Origin: Eonycteris spelaea
Taxonomy: Eukaryota; Chordata; Mammalia; Chiroptera; Pteropodidae
Direction of reading: 5' to 3'
NCBI GenBank assembly: GCA_003508835.1
Contig: PUFA01000006.1
Span: 3,906,001-3,970,000, forward strand
DNA: 64,000 nt
Each line of letters starts with the position of its first letter. The stretch's first letter is position 1. Position numbers and translations under genes: made by a program. Shown here piece by piece: positions 55,660 to 64,000 of this stretch. The notes beneath the pieces are model-generated. The model ran no database searches. It was not told where the DNA came from and saw nothing but the letters and a program-made list of their open reading frames with translations.

Positions 55660-56290
55660 ATCAAAACCAGTGAGTGAAAATCACGTGGCTCATCATTTGG
55701 AAGAACCGCGAACAATAGGCCACATAGCTATTCCAACCCAAAACACACATACCCTTTGACCCATGGCCCCACTTCTTGTAATCCGGCCCATAGAACAATA
55801 GCACCAGTCTGTAAAGATATGTGTACAAAGGATGTTTACTGCAAAATTCTAGTGGCAAAAAAAATTACAAAAAAAATGAAAACTTAATAGTAGGGAAAGT
55901 TTGAAAGTGTGATAGCCAAACCTTCGCCAATCATTCATCTATTAAAGAGAGGGAGACAGACTCTGTCTCTGTTTAGAAAGGCAGTTAAAGTGCAGTGGTT
56001 AGGAATACGGGGTCTGGAGACCAACTGCCAGGGTTCAGATCTGGATTCTGCCACTTACGAACTGTATTACATAACCTCTCTGACCATCAGTCTTTTCGTG
56101 GTAAAATAAGGATTATAATAGTGCCTGCCCTATAGGCTTGATGCATGTGAGGTGTTTAGAACTGTACCTGGTGTATTCTAAGTGCTCAAAAAAAAAAAAA
56201 AAGTTGGCCTTTGACCTAGAAAATTCTCCATGAGAAAAGCAAGGTGCGAGAAATGTACATGGGGTGATTTTATTTTTATAAAATAATATA
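55660..56290 (+). mobile_element. L1M-type ORF2 3' fragment, split by a MIR
   Basis: 'acacataccctttgacccatggccccacttcttgtaatccggcccatagaac' and 'aaagatatgtgtacaaaggatgtttactgcaaaattc' match the L1 ORF2 3' region. After the MIR, 'gagaaaagcaaggtgcgagaaatgtacatggggtgattttatttttataaaat' continues the same L1 downstream. Confidence 0.72.
55980..56187 (+). mobile_element. MIR SINE lodged in the L1, followed by an A run
   Basis: Nearly complete: 'gtgcagtggttaggaatacggggtctggagaccaactgccagggttcagatctggattctgccacttacgaactgtattacataacctctctgaccatcagtc', 'ggattataatagtgcctgcc', 'tgtacctggtgtattctaagtgctc'. It runs straight into 15 A (56,188-56,202). Confidence 0.9.
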
Positions 56291-57160
56291 TATATAAATC
56301 TCCTCCACCTTCTTGGGAAAAAGAAAGGAGCAATTGCTGCTCCCCCAGGGCATGAGTGGCCTTCTCAGAGCAGCCCCTAAGGGACACTGGGGGCTTGTTT
56401 GAGAGCTTGTGCCCAGGACCTTGGAGGTCCCTTCTAACTCCAAGGCTCAGACTTTATGGCTCCCCTTGGCAATCTCAAAGTACATCCTAGCCTGGCATCT
56501 GACCCAACAAGACAGTCTGTTGTTCCCAAAGTGTATATGCCAAGACTAGTCCTCTTTGCAGGTAGAGGACAAAGAATGGGTTGGTGGCTTGGTTTTCAGA
56601 AGCACTCACTGCCCTGACGTGGTGCTCATCCCTGGAGCCCATGTGGATCCAGCTGGGGTTCTCCAGTGTCTTTTCAGACCCGGTTTGGTCTGTGTGAGTC
56701 ACACAACAATGCCATGGCCCGGTCTGAGATGGACTCTGCCTCAGTTGGCCTCAGTTCCTACTCATATTCACCACCCAAGTGCCACAGGCTTTTGGAGGGG
56801 AGGGAAAGATGACACATTGAGACGACCCCCAGCTGGGACATACCGGCCATGGAAATCAGCGCCATTTCTTCCACTTCAGGTAGAGCCCCTTGAGAGGGGG
56901 CACAGAATGTTATATTAGCAGAGAGAAAACACACTTGTTAAAGGGATACTAGATTTACTCACATATTTAACAAATACATTTAAATTTTTAAAAATATTTC
57001 AACCAAACAGCACCAACAAAATAGACAATGATATAATTAACAGCAGTTAACCCACCACCCCACTTAAAAGAGACTGAAGCAAATACAGGGAAGCCACTTC
57101 ATAGCCCTCCACAATTGAGGTCCCATCTGTCCCCCAGAGGTGACCATTATCCTGAACTTG
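56291..57160. other. Unique non-coding sequence
   Basis: An AT-rich patch at 56,965-57,000 is noted. No exon or repeat is recognised. Confidence 0.4.
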
Positions 57161-57164
57161 GCTT

Positions 57165-57260
57165 TAACATCCCACAGTTGTTTTTCTGCACACCTACTAT
57201 GTACCAGACAGAGTGCTGGATACTAGATTTACCCTGGTGAACAAAACAGACAGTTTCTGC
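57165..57260 (-). mobile_element. L2 3' terminus, minus strand
   Basis: 'cacacctactatgtaccagacagagtgctggatactagatttaccctggtgaacaaaacagacagtttctgccctcacagggct' is a clear antisense L2 end. Confidence 0.8.
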
Positions 57261-57389
57261 CCTCACAGGGCTACTGCAAGGTCAGGTGAGACCCGGTCCC
57301 TCTCTCAGACTCCTTCAGTGAGTTCCAGTCTTTGGTTATGTATTTGTTCATCGATCCATCTGGAGAAGTGACGAAGGCAAAGCTGAGAG

Positions 57390-57540
57390 AAGTCTTGACA
57401 CCTGCCTGCCCTTGCACTAGCCTTGTTATTTGGGGCAAGAGCCTTCTGCTCCCTGGACACCAGCATCTTTATCTGTCACACATGAGCTTTAAACTGGATG
57501 CTGCTCAAGAGCCCTTCCAGCTCTATGGTCCAGGGGACCA
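57390..57540 (+). mobile_element. MIR/MIR3-like fragment
   Basis: 'gcactagccttgttatttggggcaagagccttctgctccctggacaccagcatctttatctgtcacacatgagctttaaactggatgctgctcaagagcccttccagctcta' has the MIR3 order. Confidence 0.55.
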
Positions 57541-58236
57541 GCTCCATCACTCCATCAGAAGGAGGAGGTGAGGCAGAACTTTGCCATCCAGTGCATGGGA
57601 TGGGAAGATGAAGGGTGGGGGCTCATTTCTCACGTGCAAGACATGAAACACGATAGAACATGAGGTGATTTCAGGGGAACATGGGCGAAATTCTTTATTT
57701 TAATAGTAATTTATTTAATTCAATAAAAACGTAGAGTTGGCGGTTACACCTATGATCCCTGTTGCTTAGGACAAGGCTATGTTTTAACAAGTCAAATTCA
57801 AGTCAATGTAAATTAAAATATTACATAAATAACAGTAGTACAGATGGTATGTGTTTCTGGCAAAACTTGGAATGATGGTCACCAAATGGCATAGTGTTTC
57901 TCAAACAAGAGCTAATGATGTAAAGGGTGGGGCCCACCTGGCATCTTAGACAGCAGCAAAGTCAGCCCAGTGTTGGCATGTTGGAGCCCAAGATGCATTG
58001 GAGGAATGACTTAAATGAATGACTCCCAGTTGAAAACAGCATGAGAGAAATTCCCTTCAGATCTTAGTGCCAAGAAGAGTCTTGTATTTTCTGAGAAACA
58101 GGTGTGTTTATCGTCAGGACGTGGAGAATGTGCGACGAACTGTGTTGTCCTTTTTTGGCTGCCAGGAAGCTGTACCCTCATCCCAGGGCTCAAATAGAGC
58201 CATATGTGGAGGCTTCCAAACTACTCGTCCATGCTC

Positions 58237-58239
<3 letters not shown>
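57541..58239. other. Unique non-coding sequence
   Basis: AT-rich at 57,690-57,840. A MER5-like start near 57,893-57,920 ('agtgtttctcaaacaagagctaatgatg') was noted but is too short to call. Confidence 0.4.

Positions 58240-58295
<56 letters not shown>
58240..58295. repeat. (TC)28 microsatellite
   Basis: Fifty-six bases of uninterrupted TC/CT. Confidence 0.97.
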
Positions 58296-58298
<3 letters not shown>

Positions 58299-59014
58299 TA
58301 GATCTTCTGTCTTCCATGAATGACAAATTACAAACAAATGATTCATCATTTTTAATTCGTGTTTTTGTAAACCACCTCAGCTCTCCTGTGGAATAAAGCA
58401 AGTTAAAATTGTTAAAAAACAAAAAGGGATTTAACTAATTAATTAAGTAATTGATTCATGCACACTTCGCCTGAGACCGGAGCATTCTTTCTTGGCTCTA
58501 CTCAGTCTGCAGGATTTCCTGCCAGAAGCTTCTCCCCAGCTAGAAGGATGCCTGAGTTAGACAGAGAGGGTGGTTAAGTGGTTGGGGTGGCTGTTGCCTG
58601 TTCAAGCCCTGGGGACCGACACCTCCTGTTGAGCTTTGAGGCCACCTTGGAAATGGGACTGTCCCTTTGGATTCAGAACGGAAGGCCCAGTGCCGGCAGC
58701 CTTAACACTCCTCTCTTCCCACCAGAGAATCAGGTTTGTAGGCAGCTGCTCCCTTGGGCTCTCCCAGCCCCCAAGGAACTTTCTAGTGCAGTCCTTATGT
58801 GATTGGTTTCTAACCACTGGTTCTGCTGCTGGTCTCAGACTTCGTGCTGTGACCACGCTCTCCCATCTGACTCCCACGCTGCCCCACCCCACGCTGTCCT
58901 GATGGCTCATAGCGGCTGGCTCTGACCTATATGATCTAACAGGCATTATGGCCTCAGAACCCCTGGGGGCCAGGGTGCACCAAGAAACAGCATGAAATGC
59001 TGTTATTTTTAAAG
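58296..59014. other. Unique non-coding sequence
   Basis: No exon or repeat recognised. The C-rich part around 58,690-58,900 holds overlapping frames on both strands without family resemblance. Confidence 0.4.
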
Positions 59015-59345
59015 CAAATGACTAAAAACATTATGCTAAATGAAAGAAGCCAGACACAAAAGACCACATATTATATGATTCCAGTTATATGACATGTCCA
59101 GAATAGGCAAATTTATAGAGATAGAAAGTAGATAAATGGGTGGTTGCCAGGTACTGGGGTGGTGGGTTGTAGAATCTGGTGTGACTGCTAATGGGTACAG
59201 GGGTTTTTTTTTAGAGTGATAAAATGCTTTGAATTAGATGATTATAATGGTTGCATAACCTTGTTACTATGCTAAAAAAAAACACTTAATTAGACATTTA
59301 AAATGGTGAATTTTATTGTGAATTATACTAGACTATACTATACTA
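59015..59345 (+). mobile_element. L1M (L1MA/L1MB-type) 3' end
   Basis: 'aacattatgctaaatgaaagaagccagacacaaaagaccacatattatatgattccagttatatgacatgtccagaataggcaaatttatagagatagaaagtagat' is a near-perfect match to the old L1 ORF2 end and 3' UTR. 'tggtggttgccaggtactggggtgg' type text and 'ggtgaattttattgtgaattatac' complete it. It is the best-preserved L1 piece in the window. Confidence 0.92.
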
Positions 59346-59534
59346 GCAGGTTCCAAAAGTTATGTTATGAAAAAAGTTAAGTTTATGAAAGAGACACTCA
59401 AAATCTAGAAATCCTATTTGTTAATAAATCTAAATACTCTCTAGTGTGAAGAATTAATATACCCCCTTTTTCCACAAAGGAATTAAGGTGACTTCTGTAA
59501 ACCATCCATTAACTAAAGTTTTCCACAATTATAA

Positions 59535-59840
59535 CTTCATTCATTCATTTACTTACAAACACCCATGAGTGCCTACTACAGAGCAGGCACAGAGAACATA
59601 AAGATGATAAAAACACAGCTTCTGCTCTCCAAATCTGCAGATGGAGATATGACATGTGAAACTATTAGTACAGCGTCTCCAGCCCAGTACACACAGTAAG
59701 CAATCAAGAAGTGGCAGCAGTCATTGCCACAAGAGAAGGGACCTATGAGTGGCCTGGGCAGGAGAGCAGGGGTGTGATCCCGTTTGGGAAAGAGAAATCA
59801 CTCACTTGGGCCAAAACCTACTGGGAAGCCCATTTGAAAA
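59535..59840 (-). mobile_element. L2 LINE 3' region, minus strand
   Basis: 'cattcattcatttacttacaaacacccatgagtgcctactacagagcaggcacagag' is the antisense terminus. 'ggtgtgatcccgtttgggaaagagaaatcactcacttgggcc' resembles a more internal L2 segment. The minus-strand element explains part of the plus-strand open frame at 59,711-60,160. Confidence 0.65.
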
Positions 59841-60122
59841 GGACTGCCACGTGTCAGGAGGATTTAGAATTCTTGGGAAGGGAGTGGGAGTTCCTGCAGG
59901 CAAGTGAGCAGGGCTGTGCCTTGCCTGGCATCCAGGGAGATGACTCAGAACCCAACACTCCTGGCTGCACTCCACCATTCCCTCCAAAGGGCAGCCCCGT
60001 CGTCACCCCTTCTAGCTGCCCCCGAGCCTCCCGGGGCTGCATATTAAGAGGAGGTGCTGGATTTACCCCCACTGAACTGGCAAAGACAACAACTAGCAAA
60101 GGCTGCCCCATTTCCACAGGAC

Positions 60123-60138
60123 AAAAAAAAAAAAAAAA
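60123..60138. repeat. A16 homopolymer
   Basis: Sixteen A with no recognisable SINE or processed pseudogene upstream. Confidence 0.95.
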
Positions 60139-60314
60139 GAAATGCCATTGGGTTTTCTGAGCTTCTGGGTGAAGGGAAAAGGGGACCAGGATTTCAGGCT
60201 TTCAAGGCTCCATCTCTGCCCATCTTCTCAAATGCAAAGATAAAGGGTAGGGATGGGGGCTGGCGTCATAGTGCTATGGAGAGAGGTGCATGGGAGGGTG
60301 ATTCTAGGCCTAGT

Positions 60315-60430
60315 GAATTCATTTTTTTATTCAACATACGCCTCCTGATTCCTTGAGTTCAGGACACCATATTTGCCAGGGCTAAGGACGGGTGGAAAGA
60401 TAGAAACGAGTCAATCCCGGGTGTAGACTT
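60315..60430 (-). mobile_element. L2 3' terminus, minus strand
   Basis: 'tttttattcaacatacgcctcctgattccttgagttcaggacaccatatttgccagggctaaggac' resembles a decayed antisense L2 end. Confidence 0.5.
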
Positions 60431-60645
60431 AGGTAGCGCATTCCCCTGGAGAAGGATGGCACTAAGGATGAGAGGCCTGAGCTATGGATACAGCCTGGCT
60501 ACTTTCTAGCATGGTCATTGGAGCAAGTCCCACAACCTCGTGAACTTCTGTGTCCTCGTCTGCAAAATAAAGCCCTTCCCAGAGGACTGTCTTGAGGAAC
60601 TTTTCAATTATGAAGTGATATTCAGACATCGTGTTTACAGTCTAA
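60430..60645 (+). mobile_element. MIR SINE
   Basis: 'gctatggatacagcctggctactttctagcatggtcattggagcaagtcccacaacctcgtgaacttctgtgtcctcgtctgcaaaataaag' follows the MIR core. Confidence 0.7.
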
Positions 60646-60765
60646 GGGAGGAGATGGAGCATCAACAGTAGTTGTTTCTGCAGGGAAGAACCTGGTTAAT
60701 TAGAAGAGGTGGTGACTGTAGAGTCTTTGGTGCGCGATAATCACAGCACCCATGCAAAGTGGCAT

Positions 60766-60806
<41 letters not shown>

Positions 60807-60840
60807 TTTATTATTATCATCATCATCATCATCATTATCG
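60766..60840. repeat. Compound trinucleotide microsatellite (TAC)n (ATT)n (ATC)n
   Basis: About fourteen TAC units, then ATT/TTA units, then seven ATC units, an ordered change of motif by single-base steps. Confidence 0.96.
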
Positions 60841-62535
60841 TCTACGATAGAGGTGTAAGCACATCCCAGAGGAAGGGGGAATTGGTACTGTCAGGGGCAC
60901 TGGGGTCCCCAGGAGGAAGTTGACAGGGTGACCAGTAGTATTTGGATGGAAAAAAAGAGAGGCAGAACCAGGCAGCAGGGAGAAGATGGGCCTTAGACCA
61001 CGGCCAGGAGGCAGAAAGGATGAGAAGAGTTAGGCTGCAGGTGGGAGGGAGTAGAAAGAGGGAGGTCAGGATTTTGGAGAGGTGGGGGCAGGGTCACAGA
61101 ATGGAATATCACAGCCAGGCAAGAGGGTCAGGTCAGGTCATATCCTAGAGAAACAGCCTGAAAAGTCAAGAAGGGTGTGTCCATAGCCACACAGACTTAG
61201 CCAGAAAGTTCAGTGAGAGCTAGCATCAGGCCTTCTGGGGTGAGTGGGTCTTGGAGCAGCTGATGTACCCAGGCTAGGTAACAGAAGCATCCAGAATATT
61301 AGGGCACATAAGGTTCCTAGAACCCACCTGTGGTCAATACTCTGTTTTTGAAATATGGGAGCAGAGATGAATGTCCAGGTAGCCCAATAAAGGGAGTGGG
61401 TGCAAAGCCAAGTCTCTAGATCCCCAGGCTTGGGTCCACCCCTATACCTGGAGCAAAATTGTAGTGTTTCCTTGTTTCCTTGATGAATTGTGTGGGTGCT
61501 GCCCATGGATGTTACATGGAAGTAGCCAGGAGCACACACTGTGCGGCCACCTGCCTGCCCTGACTCTCAGCCCCACCCCTCATTGAATATGTGCCCATAG
61601 GTAAGTCTCAGCTGCCTCATCTGTCAAATGTGCTCTCCACACTGTTGACCCCGAAGACGATGGCCCTCAGCTGGAAGGGCCCATCTTCCCTCCTGGTGTG
61701 TCAGTATCCTGGAAAGGATATTGGCCTCTCTGCTCATGAGTCACAATGCAACGATTTCCTAACTATAGAGCACAAGCGTCCACCTCCACATCTTCCCTAG
61801 GAATTGTTAGATGACAGAGAAAGCCATTTTTGAAAGGATGACATCATAATATTGGAAAACAAGATAGAATGCCATCTGTGGACCAAAATGTTAATAAGTC
61901 TTAAGAAGAAAGAAAGTCCAGGAGATTGCATCAATAGAAAAATCAGAGCAGAAGTCACTGCAACCTAGTGTCTGACCCCAGAGTCCTAAGTGATTTTTAT
62001 CCCAGAAAAGCCAAGCATAGTTCAAGTGAGAGCTAACAAAGCAAAGAGCAGGAAGGGGCTGCCAGGGTTACAAAGTCTCTGAACGAACTTTTTAGAAGAG
62101 CCAGTACAATTCAACCCCTCTCACAGGCAGGCAGCTAGTGGCAGGCCCAATCCCAGCAAATGCTAAAGAAAGTAATGGGGCCAAGGTCCAAGAAAGGATC
62201 CCAGCTGAAGGGGATCCAGACCTCCTAGCCAACTGCGTGTAGGAGCAGGACACAAGCAGGAAAGTATGGCAGTGTTGTCTCGGGAGAAGTCGACTATGTC
62301 TGCCAAGGAGCAACGCCTTTCTTTTAGCAATCGCTGAAGTTCCCTGGCCAGCTTCCTCTCTACAGTCCTTGGAGAGAGACTTGCTATCACAATGCTTCAC
62401 CCTTGTGCATAGAATCCTCCCGTCAGATGGGTTCATGATTCCACCATCACATTCAAGCATAAACCTGTCTGAAGAACAGACCAAAGACCTCACAGGAAGG
62501 CCTGTCTGGTTCATTGCTTCACCAATATCCTTTTT
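60841..62535. other. Mostly unique non-coding sequence
   Basis: A weak MIR core near 61,595-61,640 ('taggtaagtctcagctgcctcatctgtcaaatg') is visible. The 186-codon minus-strand frame at 62,092-62,652 has no recognisable family, and its 5' part overlaps the LTR-like repeat. Confidence 0.4.
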
Positions 62536-62539
62536 GTCT

Positions 62540-62911
62540 TCTGTAGTGATAGACATTTTAGCTGGGCACATGCCACCCAGCAAAAGATTGCATTTCCTAG
62601 GCTCCCTAGAGCTAGATGAGGCCAATGGCTGGTGTGAACCTAAATCATACATACACTTCCAGTCTTGCCCTCCCCTTTCTCGTTCTTGCTGACCAGGGTG
62701 TGGACATGATGGTGGGAGATGGAAGCCAAATGTTGTACATGACAGAAGAGTAAGTTTATAAGATACCCACCCTGTGAAGCTACCACATCAGCCCACGGCC
62801 ACTTACACTCGGACTGTGACATAAGACAGAAATAAACTTCTGTCTTATCTAAGCCACTCTTACAGTCAGGTTCTCGTTACAGGACCTAGAACCTGTATCC
62901 TAACACATACA
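62540..62911 (+). mobile_element. LTR-like interspersed repeat, family unresolved
   Basis: 'atgaggccaatggctggtgtgaac', 'gtggacatgatggtgggagatggaagcc', 'gacataagacagaaataaacttctgtcttatctaagccactcttacag' and 'gaacctgtatcctaacac' resemble the 3' part of an old mammalian LTR: an AATAAA signal, a 'ctaagccac' motif and a terminal 'cctaac..ac'. The 5' limit is uncertain. Confidence 0.45.
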
Positions 62912-62989
62912 CGAAATTCACAACATAGTCCTCCATTCGTAGATATTTATGGACAAACCAGGATCACTAAACAATAGAAGAAAACCAAT

Positions 62990-64000
62990 AGCAGAATGAG
63001 AAAGCCTAAGATAGAAAAAAAGAAAAAGAAAAAAGGGTTCAGTCCAAAGGAAACAGATAATTCAAATAAAAGAGAACCTTAAAATAAATGATCATGATTA
63101 TCTTCAGCAATAATTGAGATTATTTAACTTAATAGAAATGAAGTAGTTGCTATGAAGATAGAGCAGTCAGTGAAGAGAAAAATAATTACTGAAAATTAAA
63201 AATATGACTCATGGAAAAAACTCAGTGGGTGAACTGAATGACACAGTGGATATGGATAAGGACAGGTTGAGGATCTAGACATTAAAACTAGAAAATATCC
63301 CAGAATGTACAGCGAGACATCAAGAACAAAGTTAAGATCCACGGAGGATAAGTCCAAAAGGTTCGATATCCATCAAAAAGGAAATCTAGAAACAGACACC
63401 ACAGACCATGGCAGAGGGAGGGGGAGGGGGAGAAATAGTCAAAGAAAGAACAAAAGAAATTGCCCTCAGTTGAATACACACGGATTTTTAAATTGAAAGA
63501 ACACACAGAATTCAGGACAGAATTCATGAAAAGGAAATTTAGACCCATCTTGTTGAAATTTCCAAACATTAAGGATAAAAACCAAAATGCTTCCAGAGAG
63601 AATCAAAACTGACATCAGAATTTCTCACTTGTAACACAACCAGGGGTCCCAGGACAGTGGGGCAGTACTTTCAAAAGGCTGGAGGACAAAGAGTTTGAAC
63701 TAAGAATTCTAAACCCCCAAACTCTGAAAACGAAATAAAGATATTTTTGGTTAAGAGTTCAGAAAGTTTATCACTCAGGCACCTATATTTTCTGGAAGAA
63801 GAAGAAGAAAAAAAAACCTCCTAGAGTTCTTTCTATCAATCAAAAATGGATTCCAAAAAGACGATGACATGGAATTCAAGAAACAGTAAAGGAAACCCTA
63901 AATACCTTTGAAGGAAAATTGGTCCTTGACTTGTGGAAGACTGTTCTTGTGAGGAAGTTTCAGTCATGTGGAATTCCATTTCTTTCTCTTGGGTCCATTC
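62990..64000 (+). mobile_element. L1/HAL1 5' region with ORF1 remnant, continues off the window
   Basis: A-rich plus-strand text with 'cttgttgaaatttccaaacattaaggataaaaaccaaaatgcttccagagag', 'cagaatttctcacttgtaac', 'ggctggaggacaaagagtttgaactaagaattctaaaccc' and 'gaaataaagatatttttggttaagag' follows the ORF1-side region of old L1 or HAL1 elements. Reading frames are broken. It is cut by the window end. Confidence 0.7.

Noticed and set aside
59711..60160. 149-codon plus-strand open frame
   Set aside because: Starts inside a minus-strand L2 and ends in a poly-lysine stretch from an A16 run.
62092..62652. 186-codon minus-strand open frame
   Set aside because: No recognisable motif; overlaps an LTR-like repeat; no splice or initiation context.
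1..64000. CRISPR arrays, operons, phage or other prokaryotic systems
   Set aside because: No spaced repeat arrays, Shine-Dalgarno-led gene strings or compact coding; the repeats are mammalian.

Overview
The window looks like nuclear DNA of a placental mammal. It is dense in old, diverged interspersed repeats shared by placental mammals: L2 and MIR everywhere, L1M-type LINE-1 fragments, MLT1 and MLT2 LTRs, MER5A and a hAT-Charlie type element. It also has long, fairly pure microsatellites and one CpG island with a consensus splice donor. I saw no young lineage-specific SINE (no Alu, rodent B1/B2, CanSINE, artiodactyl or equine tRNA-SINE). An ordinary primate or rodent genome is therefore unlikely, but I cannot name the species. 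Repeat calls come from recalled family consensus features and approximate alignment by eye, so boundaries are usually good to about 10-30 bases.

Layout. 1-15,690 is repeat-rich non-coding DNA with no supportable exon. Its best-defined element is a solo MLT2-type LTR at 8,552-9,252, which carries a long GATA array. 15,642-16,690 is the only promoter-like region: a C-tract, then a CpG island with a perfect CArg (SRF) box at 16,261-16,270 and a CpG-rich leader with short tandem repeats, ending in a consensus donor (CAG|GTAAGC) at 16,491/16,492. I read this as the promoter and untranslated first exon of a plus-strand gene whose remaining exons are not recognisable here. The following 47 kb would then be a long first intron, or intron plus intergenic DNA.

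16,690-38,580 alternates MIR and L2 fragments with two L1 3' ends, an MLT1 LTR and several microsatellites. 38,580-41,760 is one degenerate minus-strand L1 with an L2 and probably a MIR lodged in it. 42,690-55,000 is again L2/MIR-rich, with an MLT1 LTR on the minus strand, two opposed hAT copies and two MER5A fragments. 55,660-64,000 has L1 pieces (one with a MIR in the middle), (CT)n and TAC/ATC microsatellites, an LTR-like sequence and the 5'/ORF1 part of a plus-strand L1/HAL1 that runs off the window.

No protein-coding gene, tRNA, rRNA, CRISPR array or prokaryote-type system is supported. All long open frames I examined are explained by the GC-rich island, by repeats or by chance. The most useful content is the CArG-box promoter and the well-resolved repeat insertions with target-site duplications.
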